The notes: generated from the sequence alone by a model not told the origin. Positions 10,941 to 23,181 are shown, counted from the stretch's first letter. The stretch: DNA of 64,000 nucleotides from Batkoa obscura (GCA_030770535.1 JASVEC010000010.1:496001-560000), one strand, 5' to 3'. Translations and numbers: made by a program.

Positions 10941-13557
10941 CTATTTTAATTTTAATTTTTTTAATAAAAAACTAACTATTATTGAGCATTCTTTTAACTT
11001 AGTGTTAAAATCATTATTAATATGACCCCCATCTTTTAACATATACAAGTACACATTATTTTCTCTTCTATACATTTCTACAAATTGCAAAATGTCCAAC
11101 AAATCCACTCTTAAATCCAACAAAGAAGCTACAATCAAAATATTATTATCAACGACCTTATTATCGTTTAAATAATTAAATTTGGATAATTGATTAATAA
11201 TATTTAAATTGTTTTCTAATGTACCCCATTCTTCAATTTCCATATTACTTAATTGATTTTCGTTTTCATTTTCAAGACTTTTTTGGATATTCAAAAAGGG
11301 TTTTTCTAATATAATACCTCTATATAACTCTAATAAAAAGATAATCAATTAGCGATATAATTAAATCTTATTTCTAATCTCATATATATAAAATACACTT
11401 ACCATTTTTCATATAAAATGAGTTCATACTAGCAATAGCACCAGCTGATACTGAATATAAAAATAGATTCTTAGTTGAATATTTTTGTTGAACAAATTCA
11501 GTAATTTGAATTAAATCCATAACCCCATTAAATTTTAATTCTTTTTTACTTTGATTGTAATAGTTAATTCCTAATTCACTACCTCCACTACATAAAATAA
11601 AATAAAATAATGTAATTAATATTATTAATACAATACTTACCGAATGTGAGCATAAATAATAATCCAACCCATATTAATTAAAGTATGAAATAATAATTTA
11701 TAATTTAATGATAAATTAACTCCATATGCCCCATAACTATAAATTAAGATTGGACGATATTTACTATAATAAATAAAATTAATAAGTGAATCTAGATTGT
11801 TATTATAATAAAGATTCACTTTTTTTTCATTAATTTTTGATTATAAATTATCGTTATTGGTATTGAAATCGAATTGTTATATATAAATTCACGTTCAAAT
11901 ATTATATCTATTTATTTATTATTTATTTATTGTTTATTTATTGTTTATTTATTGTTTATTTATTATATTTACCTTCATTCATATGAATATTACTATTTAA
12001 TTTTAATTTATTATCCATCAAATTTATTTTTATTTTCCTATCAGTAATAATTGGATTAGAGTAATAAAATTGAGTTATATTGGAATTATAATCCTATTGA
12101 TATTAATTAATAATAATATTATTATATACTATACTATACTATACTATACTATTATATTATATTTTGACTTACCAATTGATTACCATTAGGTAATATAGAA
12201 CCCAATTTAGGAAAATTATTAATATTAATCAATTTATTTGTTAAAAAAGAATAAATATACAATTGGTTTCTAAATTCATTATCTGTTGTATAAATTGCTA
12301 AATAATTCTACAAAAATATCATTATAAATAAATATAAAATAATAACAGTATTATTTAAAAACCTACTTTAAATACTTCCACTTCATTAATAAAGCAATTA
12401 TCAAACTCATTAAAATGTAATAATTCCCTTTTAGAATTGATTTCTTTTTGTAAATATAATTCCATTTTACCATTCAATTGATTTTGTATAAATAATATGA
12501 ATCCAAACTAACATTAATATTAATATATCAAATTAAATAATATTACAATATTATAATACGAATATTTACTTCATTCTTCTCCATAAAAAAATCCAAATTG
12601 GGCTGATATTCATGAAACAGTATAACTTTATCATTATCCTTATTTAACTCCAGTAAATGAATTTCACTACCTGATAAAGTATTACTATTAACTGTTAAAT
12701 AACACTAAAAAAAATCATTAATATGTAACAGAAATTTATATATTCTATAAAACTTGCTTGATCCCTCGTCACTCCAATATCCACAAAAAAATTCGTTCTT
12801 TTTTCATCGTATAAGATCTGTTTATCACCCCTCTTCTCATCCAGACACCAAACTTGATGAGCCCTTAATGTTGAATCCATTTTCGTGAAATAAACTTTAT
12901 TCTCTATAGCAATGGAATTAAACACTCCTTTCTCCTTAAAAATTACCTTTCTTTCTTTTAAATCATAATAAATTAAATAATAACTTTCTTCGTGTAATAA
13001 TTTCACCTGGAATTTCATTTTATGATTTAATAACTGTTGATTCTCAACCACTAACGACTTCATTTCAATTTTATTATAAACCCTTTCTTTCTCTAATATC
13101 TGCTCAACATCCCATAAAGTAAGTACTGGATACTATATAATAAATATAAAAATTCGAACTTGATACCTTGATTGTTTAATGGAATCTAATTATTAACTAC
13201 CTTTTTTTCAACACTTTTTTCCTTATACCAAACTTCCCCTTTTGATGTTAGATAGTAAGTTTTATCTCCTTCTTGATTTATTACTTTATCTTCTCCTGTT
13301 GTAACCTTATTTTGTTTTAATGTACTCATAATTAACTCATCCACATAATCTCTCTTTTTGTTTAACTGGCTATCTATATATACCTCTTCCTGTTTTATAT
13401 AGTTATTGAATTTGTTTTTGTCATTATATATAGTGATATCGAATTTCGGTACTTCGATAGAAGATCGGAACGAAGGTAATAAATTTTGAAAATTTTTATT
13501 AAAATTTTTGAGAGTGAATAAAGAATTTCGTTTTAATATGACATTGGTGAATTTCAT
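10941..13557 (-). CDS. Prolyl-oligopeptidase-family (S9) serine peptidase, probable one-base frameshift
   Basis: Nine exons were rebuilt on the minus strand: 13201-13557, 12758-13132, 12570-12704, 12367-12507, 12173-12307, 11973-12093, 11641-11907, 11403-11587 and 10941-11329, about 701 codons. The order of S9 motifs is kept: beta-propeller-like N-terminal half (YPVLTLWDV, KMDSTLRAHQVWCLDEKRG), then IPITIIYNQKL, RPILIYSYGAYGV, AHIRGGSELG, the nucleophile region YSVSAGAIAS, the Asp region LLDLRVDLLD and the His in DGGHIN. The Ser motif is SVSAGA rather than GGSAGG, so activity may be reduced. The intron after exon 2 has a GC-AG donor (GCAAGT at 12757-12752). Exon 7 changes frame at a run of eight A (11820-11827): a sequencing slip or a recent lesion. 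N-terminus is basic and could be a mitochondrial presequence. Confidence 0.75.
11911..11971. repeat. Tandem repeat TTTATTG(TTTATTTATTG)n in an intron
   Basis: Four or so imperfect 11-bp units of the TTGTTTATTTA type lie in the intron between exons 6 and 7 of the S9 peptidase gene. Low complexity, no function apparent. Confidence 0.8.
12124..12152. repeat. TATAC pentanucleotide microsatellite in an intron
   Basis: About five ATACT units in the intron between exons 5 and 6 of the S9 peptidase gene. Confidence 0.85.
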
Positions 13558-13693
13558 TGAATCAAATAAAAAACAAATAATGATAAAAGTTAATTTTCAA
13601 AAGTGATTTACTCTAATTATTAACTGATCAAAACAAAGAATAGATTCACAAAAATGTTTAAGATAGAAAAAATATTTAATAAAATTAATTAAT

Positions 13694-13766
13694 GTTTCCG
13701 TCCAGATTCGAACTGGAGACCTTCTGTGTGTTAGACAGATGTGATAACCAACTACACCACGGAAAC
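13694..13766 (-). tRNA. tRNA-Val (anticodon AAC)
   Basis: On the minus strand the 73-nt sequence folds as a standard cloverleaf. The acceptor stem GTTTCCG/CGGAAAC is perfect, with a D arm GTG...CAC, anticodon stem TCTGT/ACAGA around loop CTAACAC (anticodon AAC, reads GUU after A-to-I), and T stem TCCAG/CTGGA around TTCGAAT. No intron; the 3' CCA is not encoded. A run of six T on the transcribed strand about 20 bp downstream (13667-13672 as A on the + strand) is a plausible Pol III terminator. Confidence 0.95.
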
Positions 13767-13799
13767 TTGTTTTTTTTTCTTAAATTGGGAGTCCAAGAT

Positions 13800-14745
13800 A
13801 GTGTATTTATACTGTTCTTTGCCACTATATTTTAGTAGTATATAGTTGAGTTTCAAATACAATGAATGATTTATGTTTTATGTTTTCACTTTTCCAATAA
13901 CACTAATTATGAGTTAAAAGTATTAAACCCAAAATATAACGTTTTGTCCAATTGACTTAACAATACAAATATCAAGTTGATTTTTTTTATAGAAGTGGAA
14001 CTTTTGTTTAGGTTTTAACTTTAAATCAAATTTTTTATTCAAAATCATTTCAAAACTTAAATTCCTAATTTTCATTATTTTATAAAGTATGTTTCTAAGA
14101 AAATGTAATGAGTCAATAATTTATTAAATTTTAATAATTGATAATCATTGGACTTTAATAAATAGATTTGTTTAGTATATATATGTTGTATTCGAAGTTT
14201 TTATACTTAGGAAAAAGAGTATCTTTCAAATTAATAAAAAAAATAATTAATAAATACTTTATCGATAAATTCGAATATTCTATTTGTTTATAAATATTGA
14301 AAGAAAACAGTTTTTTTGCATAGTATATCATAATACAAAAATATAATAGATTTATATAACTTAACTAAACTAACTATTATAAAATTATAAAAAACAATGA
14401 CTTAAGCCTTGATATTGCTATTACTAATAAATCAACTTAGTGAGATATATCCTTAAATATTATTATAAGACATACCGAACTATACAAAGTTAAAATTATT
14501 TTCAAGGTGTAGTTCACCATACATATAAATCAATGATTAATAACAGTTGATATGTTGATAAATTGGAGTTTAATGAAGATGAATTTATTCATAATATATC
14601 AGATCAATATATACAATACTTTACAACTCCTATTACTAAGTTTAAATGATAGACTATCATTTTTAAAAATATTTGTTTTTTTAACTAACTATTTCAATTC
14701 TGTTTAATTGTGTATCATATCAATATTTTTTTGAATAAAATTAAC
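13800..14745. other. Intergenic, no gene seen
   Basis: AT-rich. No exon-like frame or RNA gene was recognised before the MITE pair at 14746. Confidence 0.45.
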
Positions 14746-14849
14746 ATATGAGGGTGTTTTTTTGTTTCATTATTTTTTCCATTTTTAAGTGATACTTGAG
14801 TGGAAAGATTGTTAGTAAAACTCTTGAACAAAAAATACATTTCCATATA
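14746..14849 (+). repeat. MITE copy 3
   Basis: Starts ATATGAGGGTGTTTTTTTG, ends ATACATTTCCATATA. Forms an inverted pair with copy 4, 37 bp away. Confidence 0.85.
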
Positions 14850-14886
14850 TCCTTTGATAAATAAAACAAAAAATCATTTTAAATGG

Positions 14887-14988
14887 ATATGTGGATGTGT
14901 TTTTTAAGAATTTTACTACAATCTTTCCACCCAAATAGCGCTTAAAAAAATGGAAAAATAATGAAACTAAAAAAAACAGCCCCATATA
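14887..14988 (-). repeat. MITE copy 4
   Basis: Reverse orientation, ends CAGCCCCATATA. Core CCACCCAAATAGCGCTTAAA. Together with copy 3 it forms a palindrome with arms of about 100 bp. Confidence 0.85.
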
Positions 14989-15427
14989 CTATAAATATCA
15001 GCTTTAATATTGAAACGTAAGTTTACATTATAAAGCTAAAATTTATTTAGATAAAAATAGATAAACTATTGAAGCAAATAAAGGGATTATAATATATTTG
15101 TTTTTTCCATAACTCAAAACTATTTATAGCTCTTTGGAAGCATATAGATACCTCATTTATCCTATTTATTATATTTTTACGCTTTAGAGCCAACCAGGCT
15201 TTTTACTTTCATTGTTCGGTGCTTGCTCTTATTTCACTCCATAGGTTCACTTATGCTTTGCCGCCTTTAAACTATGAAGTTATATTATCACTTTCTTTAA
15301 GGTCAATAAAGACTCATTCGTCCACCTCATCACTTTTAAAGTTGTTCTTTACTCTATTTTAATTATAGCACCTTTGGGTAAAGTTTTAATCTTTTAATAT
15401 AATTATAAATCTTTCCTAAAACTTTGC

Positions 15428-15478
15428 TTCTTTAATTTAATCTTCTTTAATTTAATCTTCTTTAATTTAATCTTCTTT
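15428..15478. repeat. 15-bp tandem repeat, three units
   Basis: TTCTTTAATTTAATC repeated three times without mismatch in otherwise unremarkable intergenic DNA. Confidence 0.9.
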
Positions 15479-15811
15479 CCGCTTCCTCTTTATCGGCTAA
15501 TTTAGTTTACTTCACTAATTGATGGGAAGTCATATAGAAGATAGAAACAAAGCAACTTCTATTTTTTTTCTGATCTTATCAAAAATAAGTATATTTTGGA
15601 ATCCATTTCAACACTTATAAATCATACTCTGAATGGGGTGATCTCTAAAGTTTGCTTACTTTAGTATTTAACCTTTGTTTTAATTAATGTAACACTTTAT
15701 AAAAACAAAAAGGCCTGTTCTTTAATTTTGGATTGGGTATCAATACCATGGTCTTGTAACAATATATAGCTGTATAGAAACAATGTATAAATATTAAATA
15801 TTGAACATAAC

Positions 15812-15918
15812 ATATGGTAATGTATCTTTTATTTAAGAATTTTACTGATGACCCTTCCGCTTAAACAGTGCTTAAAAAATAGAAAAAATTATGAAACCAA
15901 AAAAAGCACCTTCATATA
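15812..15918 (-). repeat. MITE copy 5
   Basis: Reverse orientation, diverged: starts ATATGGTAATGTATCTTTTA, core CGCTTAAACAGTGCTTAAAA, ends GCACCTTCATATA. Confidence 0.75.
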
Positions 15919-16423
15919 GCTATCTTTTTATACAAAACTGTTCTATTTTCTTTTAAATCTGAGTCAGTTTGCTCTCTCTCAGATAGTTTGTTATTTGAGA
16001 AAAAGCAAAATTGATTGTAGACAGGAGGTGGGTGTAAGAATAGAAAGGAGAGAGATGAAGAATAGGATAAAGAATTAAGCCTAGTTTACGCATCCCTACT
16101 TTGAAAATAGATGAGTTGCAAAAAGTTACTTTATACTTTATTTTAACAAATTTATAAACATAAAGAAAAGTTGAATAATTCAATTTAATTTAATTTATCA
16201 TCAGTTAATGGCTTCATTTAATAAATGTGGATCTTTTGATGTTAAACAATAAAAGAGGGCTTAAAAAAGGCGAGAAGGAAAAGCATTAAAAAAGTGTAAC
16301 TAAGGTGTTGTTTTTAACTTATATAAATTTTATACAAAAACAATAGTAAATAAAAGCTATTAGCTAATATCAGTGATATTAAATAAAAATCTTGATATTA
16401 AATTAAGGCAATACTAAGAATAT

Positions 16424-17584
16424 TTATTGTAGCCTAATCCAATCTAACATTGGGATATTTCTAAGCCTATCACAAGCGACTGTAGTCATTTGAGCTAAAT
16501 AAGTTTTAGTTGGTAATAATAGGGTGGTAAGTCTATAACTAACTCTCTGCGATGAACTTGATATGCTAAAGTCCTTGATTCTTAATACTTCGAGATTTGT
16601 GAATAAAAATAGAAATGAACGAAAGCGATTAAAATTAATACGAAAAGTATTAATTTTGATATGTTTCATAAATTTGCATCTGATTGAACCATAACCTTCA
16701 CTGTCAATATCTTCATTACCTAAGTCGATTCCATACAGAGTTTTAGTAGTTCTATAATTCAAGTGGTCATATAAAATACTTTGAATATTTGGTAGCAAAA
16801 CAACCCCTTTTAGTGGTTCTCTTTATAATTCACCAAAATAACTTCTTTCAACGTTCGTGACTTAAGGGATTCATGGTTGGCTTTATATGAATTAAAATAC
16901 CCCATAGTGATAACATTGCTATTTTCAATTGATCTTATACTATTACCTTGCTATTATTATTAATGAAATTATTATAATAATTTATTAAGTTTACCCTTGA
17001 TTTTTTAAATCATCAAAGTATCGTACATTCAAATCATAATTAAGTTTGAATCAAAGTTTACATTTGGGTCTATTTTGGCAAAACTACTGATTATTGTATC
17101 TGATTTTAATGTTAGTACTTTTAATTTGCCAAACGTTGCTTTAATAGTATATAATACATCAAGGTATGGACATTCATATGTATATTTTTAATGCTTTTAA
17201 AATGCCTGGGGTTAAGTATGTAATAATTTCCTCAATGATCATTTCAAATCCTATAATCTTAAGTTCTTTGAGTTGATTTAAATAATCACTAAATTGTTTT
17301 AATACTTGTTTGTAATTAGAACAGTTTATAGCTATTCTTTTTAATTTTGGGAAGTTAATGGTCGTTTCAATATCATCATTGTTATTGCTGTCACGATCAT
17401 CATCAATATTAGGCATCTCTAAATGATCGATAGATACTATATTTGAGGAATAATTTAAATGTTTAATAGTATCGCTATCGATGTTTGAATATTTCAGTAG
17501 TAATCTGTTTTCTCTGATAAATTTCTCTTGATAATTTTTATACTTCCCAAGTTCATTTTTAATGATATTTCGCTGAGAATCCAA
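16424..17584 (-). pseudogene. LRR-like (F-box/LRR type) gene, decayed
   Basis: Three coding-looking blocks on the minus strand belong together. 17174-17584 (starts MDSQRNIIKNELGKYKNYQE) contains INFPKLKRIAINCS and LNQLKELKIIGFEM, which are leucine-rich spacing patterns. 17030-17172 continues as CPYLDVLYTIKATFGKLKVL in another frame. 16424-16798 holds FTNLEVLRIKDFSI and MTTVACDRLRNIPMLDWIRL. Joining them requires at least two frame changes that no obvious intron explains, so the locus is probably a pseudogene. No N-terminal F-box was recognised. Related fragments occur at 46.7-47.9 kb, suggesting an expanded family. Confidence 0.5.
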
Positions 17585-18635
17585 GAAATAGTCTTTATTT
17601 TAATTGTAAGCTGAAATGGTCAAGTCATACTTAATAACTCTACTGGTAATTTTAAACAAGTACTTACTTAAAAAGCGCAAGTCAAATAGTTATTTTGGAC
17701 TTATTGATTTAAATATCTTTTCTAATAACATATTTGATAAAACTTAAATTGGACTGGCATTTTAAATTAAATTCTCATGTTACATTAAGACCTTTATTGA
17801 CTAGTAGCACTTTTTGCTTATATAATTTCAAAACATCCCAAATTTTAATATATGTATTTATAAAAGTATGTTCAACGGTTTATAACATTTTAAAGCACCA
17901 TTTATTTTTAAGAGTATATTCACTTTTTTCAAACAAAGTATTTTAAAAGCTTTTTAAATGTTCTAATTTATAAAGGTTACTAATTCTCTCATCTACAGTT
18001 ACTCATATATTACTTTAGAAAAATTCAGAAGTTATTTGTTGCAGCGGTAATTTTTATTGCTTGGTTATCAAACATAAAAAAAGTATTTTTAATCAGAATT
18101 TGTTTTATAAAATATGAGTATTTTCGCTATGGAATCTCCTACTGTTGCAGGTAAATATATCTACCGTTATTAAAAAAAATTGAACTCTATTTATATACTA
18201 ATCTAATAGTTGATTGATTCAAAATAAGAAATTCAACCAATCATTGATAGGAAATTTAAATCAGTAAATTAATTGTACTATACTAGTGGGTAAAGAGTGT
18301 TCACCATAAGCTAATCAATAGTATGAAAGAAATAGCTCCCTCTTTTATAAACCACTACTTGGTTACCAGTACTTAATATCTAACGAAAGGTAGGTATCTA
18401 TGTAATTTTAGTTAATTAAGGGAAGAATAGATGTGATATGAGACGAAATTGGAACTAAAGAGGATAGGAAATAATAAAGAAGAATCAGAAGAAATGGAAA
18501 TGCATCCATCCGAAATTAAATCAATTTTAAAAACCAATACCACAAAATCAACTAATATCAAACATAGCATATCAAAAAGTGTATAAAAAATGAATGAATA
18601 ACTTATAAATTTATTATTAGTCAGTATAAGTTGAA
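17585..18635. other. Intergenic upstream of eL6
   Basis: No supported gene. A short ATG frame at 18116 (MSIFAMESPTVA then a GTAAAT donor-like site) has no convincing continuation. CTTATAAATTT at about 18600-18610 may be the TATA element of the eL6 gene, some 30 bp before its ATG. Confidence 0.4.
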
Positions 18636-19236
18636 ATGGCCTCTACTCAAACCCAAACCAAAAAGTACAGAACTTACAACATTCGTTCCAGCATCACCCC
18701 TGGAACTGTTCTCATCCTTCTTGCTGGTGTCCATAAAGGAAAGCGCGTTGTTTTCCTTAAGCAACTTAAGAGCGGTCTCCTTTTAGTTACTGGTCCATAT
18801 AAAGTAAATGGAGTTCCTCTCCGTCGTGTCAACCACGCTTACGTTATTGCCACCTCTGCTAAAGTAGATGTTTCTGGTGTTCAAGTATGTATTTTAAATC
18901 AAAATTAATTTAAATTTAATGATTAATTATTAGCTTCCTGAACACATTGATGATGCCTATTTCACCAGAAAGGTTGAAAAGAACTCAAACAAAGTTTCAG
19001 AAAAAGAATTCTTTGGTGATGCTAAAACTAAGAAGGTTAGATAAACATCATAATAGAATTATTTAAAACTAAACAATTATTAGACTCTTGCCCTCCCAGA
19101 AGAACGTAAAGCTGATCAAAAATCCATTGATAGCGTACTTCTTCCATTAATCAAGAAAGAAGCTCACTTCGTTTCTTATCTTGGTTCTAAGTTCGCTCTT
19201 AGCAAAGGTCAATTCCCTCATGCCCTTAAATTTTAA
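18636..19236 (+). CDS. RPL6: 60S ribosomal protein eL6
   Basis: Three exons, 18636-18884, 18934-19035 and 19084-19236, give 167 aa. The hallmark block [20 protein letters not shown], then [22 protein letters not shown], is typical of eL6, as is the C-terminal LPHALKF-like end (here FPHALKF). Length is close to yeast eL6 (176 aa), and the alignable part starts around residue 20. Introns of 49 and 48 bp have GTATGT and GTTAGA donors and TTAG acceptors. Codon use is richer in C-ending codons than neighbouring genes, as expected for a highly expressed protein. Component of the large ribosomal subunit in the cytosol. Confidence 0.97.
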
Positions 19237-20309
19237 TTTAATACTTTGGGTTAAAAAATAAATTAAAAGCGGAGAAATCCTAACCATAATAGATATATAA
19301 TACAATAATTGATTTAACAAGCCATTTTTTAGAAGTAAGTTAATATAAATATAATATTAATACTTTTAGTCATTACAACAATAATGTAATAAATATTTGG
19401 AATATAGTTATCAATTTTATTAAGCTAACATATAGTAAACAAAGGACTAAATGTAGCACTGGAAAAAATAATTGATATCTACTGAATCAAGACACTGGAT
19501 CACTTTATTTCAAATTTGCTAATATAGAGGAGCAATATGAAACTTTGATGGAAGATATCAGGTTGCATGGATCAATTTTAGTGTACTGAGCTAACTTAAA
19601 TAGCAAAACTAACTTTTAATAAATAGCTAAGTCCTAATTCCAATTCATTTAAATAGCTTTGAAATATTGAATATGATATTTAACCTAAGTAGAAATAGCG
19701 TATCGCATAGATGTCGATTAGATGATAATATAGTGATGTTTTTTGATTTCGTCAGTTTTTCCATTTTTCAAGCACTATTTGAGCAGAAAGATTATTGATA
19801 GCATTATTAAACAAAAAAGATATCTCCATATACTATTTAATATTAAATATAACTCTTCATTAGATCTTAAACAGTGAAAAGCTTAAATAAATAGCTATGT
19901 TCCAGTTATTACTCTATCCCTGTTTTTTTAAAATAATTTTGAAACATTCAAGTATTGTTTAAGACACAAATAAATATACTACATAGATGACAAATTAGTA
20001 TTAACATCTAGCATATTGTTAAATTTATAGCAAATGTTAAATTTTATTTAATATCAATTAACTTTACACGTAGACTAAAATATTATATAAAAAGTGCCAT
20101 CTATATTAAAATTAAACTGAAATATTACTTAACATTGGAAACTGAAATACAATAAAATATACTATCAAAACACTATTTAAACATTAAAACTGTCATTTAA
20201 ATAGAAATATATTGGAAATAAAGTCAAAGATATAGTAATCTAAAATACTTTGAATCTAATAATTAGTATATCTTTTATCCCTTTTATAATAGCAAATATA
20301 TGAAATATT
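19237..20309. other. Convergent intergenic region between eL6 and uL2
   Basis: AT-rich with one MITE at 19729. No additional gene seen. Confidence 0.5.
19729..19832 (+). repeat. MITE copy 6
   Basis: Starts ATATAGTGATGTTTTTTGAT, core CAAGCACTATTTGAGCAGAA, ends GATATCTCCATATA. Moderately diverged. Confidence 0.75.
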
Positions 20310-21123
20310 TTACTCCTTGGTCTTCTTGGAACCACGGATAAGACCAGTACGACGAGCGGCAATAAGACCAACTTTTTGACCGGCTGAGGAATCACGAGCA
20401 ACAGTTGAAGCGTGACCAATATGTTGATGATTACCACCACCATGAGGATGTTCTACAGGGTTCATAGCAACACCACGAGTCTTTGGCCAGCTGTTACGTT
20501 TAACACGATATTTATGATAAGCACGACCGGCTTTAAGGAGAGGTTTATCGATACGACCTCCACCAGCTATAATACCAACAGTAGCACGGGATCTTGAAAG
20601 AATAACTTTCTTAGCACCGGAAGGAAGCTTAATACGGGTTTTACCGTCATCAGCGTTGTGTCCAATAATGGTAGCATAAGCACCGGAGGTACGAGCGAGT
20701 GCTCCACGATCTCCAACTTTTTCTTCAACATTGCAGACAATGGTACCTTCTGGCATGCTGGAGAGAGGGAGTACGTTACCGACGGCTAAGGAAGCTTTCT
20801 TACCGCAGTATACGAATTGTCCAGAGTACATACCTTCAGTGGCAAGGAAAGTTTCAGTACGAGTCTTGTATCTTTTTTTCGAGTAAATTTATGTATAAAA
20901 TATATGTATATTATATTTACCTGTATGGGTCACGGAATTGGACCTTAGCTAATGGAGCACCACGTCCAGGATCGTGAATAATTTCCTTTACAATACCACG
21001 GATATAACCGTTACGTTCAGCGTAATCAAGGGTACGGATCTTGGCGGCACCTTTACGGTTTTTGTTGTGGGATTTGAAAATACCACCAGCACCTTTTCTT
21101 TGAGCACGAATGACACGACCCAT
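20310..21123 (-). CDS. RPL2: 60S ribosomal protein uL2
   Basis: Two exons, 20921-21123 and 20310-20871, joined over a 49-bp GTAAAT...AAAG intron, give 254 aa, the same length as yeast uL2. It starts [20 protein letters not shown] and contains [20 protein letters not shown] across the splice. The conserved C-terminal [20 protein letters not shown], whose His belongs to the peptidyl-transferase-proximal loop, is intact. Ends [11 protein letters not shown]. Codon use is comparatively GC-rich (GGT, AAG, CGT), like eL6. Core component of the large subunit, needed for subunit joining and the peptidyl-transferase centre. It is convergent with eL6, a chance or conserved neighbour pair. Confidence 0.98.
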
Positions 21124-22556
21124 TTTAAATTATTCTTGGTTTAAATTCTATAAAACTTAATTTAGATACCATTGTCTTGTTAATTTCAAAATCTTCAGTT
21201 GGGTTCTGCTGGTTTATTTTATTTCATTTTTTCTATAATATTGACCATGTTTTTTGTAATATTTGATGGATGTATTTTCTCAATTTTCCTAATTGTAATA
21301 TAATATTTATACTATTCGCTTCTCTTTTGCTATGTATTCACTCTTTGTTCTTTTGTTGTTTGTATCCTTTATATATGTCCTCCAAATTTTTATTTCAAAT
21401 AGGTACTAAATACTTACACTGGGTTGAAGAGAGGTCAACGATAGATTATGCGTTGATTTTGAAAGAGGATGCCTATTTCTTTAGGGTAAGTCAATAAGTT
21501 CTTTTTTTACTAAAATTTCCTAATTTGTCTATTCGTACGCTTATTTTGTTACTAAGTTTATGAAATAACCAATTAAATTCAATTTTAAGTTTTTATTTAA
21601 ATTTGTAGTTTTTGTATATGCTTGTTGATTAATATCAATAGTATACTATAAAGCGTATCTCATAATGATTTTATATCATCAAAAGTTTTTTGAAACTGCC
21701 TTAATATTAAACTAATGAAGGGTTTATAGTTTTGCTTCTATAAAGGGCTATACTAAAAGCAGAAATGAATATGAAAGCCATTTAAGTCGAAAAATACAGA
21801 ACAGCTATTATGTAATGAATACTGGTATAAATCAAAAACAGTACCCTTAGTACTGTATATAATATTTTCCCTACTATCGACATTAGTTAAAGTTACACAA
21901 ATTTGATACTCAGATTCTAAATTATACTTTAGATTAGTGATTTAAATACAATATATAGAGTGATTATAAGAATATAAATAATGAAAATAAAAAGAGAATA
22001 AAAAATATAGTTATGATGATATTAGTATATTATGTCTTTATTTAATGACAAATTTAATAGACGAGATTTATAACCAAACCTTAGTCTTATAAGTAAGCTA
22101 TTGATTATCTGAAACTAGCACTAATATATTAAACAAAAACATTTTTTTGGCTTATAACCTATAATAGTAAAGAAATAAAACTATTATTAATAAAATATAT
22201 AGTGATGTACAAAATAAAGTCAATTTATATTATTTTATGTTTTGTTAAAATGTTAGCAAAAAATTAAACAATTAAAACAGACTCAAACTATTCATCAATA
22301 TATTGTAATACAAAGATGCAATTTAAAAATAAATACTGCTTTCAAAAAATATTATATTTTGTATTTAAACTATAAATGTAAATAAATTTAAAGGTCGTTG
22401 CTTTAGTATAAACTCATACTATATAAACAAATGCGTGATATTTACAAAACAATGACTTAAATAGGGTGATATAAGAAAAAAAAATGCCACAAATCAAACA
22501 AGAACAATAATAAACCAGAATCCTATTTTTTTCATTTAAATACAACATGAAAAAAT
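21124..22556. other. Intergenic, no supported gene
   Basis: Upstream of uL2 and downstream of SNX3. A 75-codon frame at 21270-21497 ends in a GTAAGT-like site but has no recognisable domain and no partner exon. The remainder is very AT-rich. Confidence 0.4.
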
Positions 22557-23181
22557 TTAATTATAATTATCCTTAGAGAAATTAGGGTCTTGGATAAAAG
22601 CTGAAAGTACTTTAGATCCAGTTTGGAGTAAAGGATGACCAGCAACACTATTAAAATTAATTTTGTAAATATATTAAATATAGAAAAAACCAAAATTAAA
22701 TTTACATTTGAATAAACCGTTCTAACCCTAATCGACGAGCTTCAATAACATCAGGCTCAAATCGATTAGTAAACACTTTACCTGGTAAAGAAGGAATGTT
22801 AACTCGACTAGTCTCTCTTTCTAAATAGTCTCTAAACCATTCAAAATCACTATATCTGCGACGTACTACACTTTCTCTTAGTTTAAAAGCTGGTATGTTG
22901 GTCTACAATAAGAATAAAAATAACTAAAAAAAAACAATAATTTTTAAACATAATAACTTACTGTAACAACAATTTCATAATCCGTATACATTTTACGACC
23001 AAAACCTAATTTATTATTAATTTCTTATAGCTTTATAATTTATAATTTTTATACCATGGGTCATTGGGTTCTTTACTTCAATTTCCAAAAAGTTTTCTGG
23101 TTCTCCATATCTTTCGTCCAATGTCTGTTCTCTTGAACTTAAACGACTTCCTTCCCCAAACGCTCGAAAATTACCACTCAT
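22557..23181 (-). CDS. SNX3: Sorting nexin-3 (PX-only retromer cargo adaptor)
   Basis: Four exons, 23055-23181, 22962-23005, 22706-22902 and 22557-22647, give 152 aa. The protein is almost entirely a PX domain: [20 protein letters not shown], then [20 protein letters not shown], the phosphoinositide-binding [16 protein letters not shown], the proline-rich loop [11 protein letters not shown] and the helix [18 protein letters not shown], ending [19 protein letters not shown] supplies the arginine that contacts PI3P in SNX3/Grd19. Length is typical (about 160 aa). Role: binds PI3P on early endosomes and recruits cargo to retromer. The start at 23181 ([11 protein letters not shown]) was chosen over 23214 because the extra 11 residues are not family-like. 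Confidence 0.95.

Larger units (their letters stand above)
14989..16423. other. Intergenic with one MITE and one tandem repeat
   Basis: The stretch 15180-15560 is less AT-rich than its surroundings and may be an old insertion, but no protein motif could be read in any frame. Confidence 0.4.

Noticed and set aside
15953-16183. 76-codon minus-strand frame
   Set aside because: No motif, no start context or neighbour exon; it is adjacent to a MITE and looks random.
17734-17946. 70-codon plus-strand frame
   Set aside because: No homology-like features; most likely chance in AT-rich DNA.
18116-18172. Short ATG frame with a donor-like GTAAAT
   Set aside because: Only about a dozen codons and no downstream exon continuing it was found before eL6.
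21270-21497. 75-codon frame upstream of uL2
   Set aside because: Hydrophobic, compositionally like AT-rich noise, no domain and no partner exon; the donor-like site at its end is not enough.
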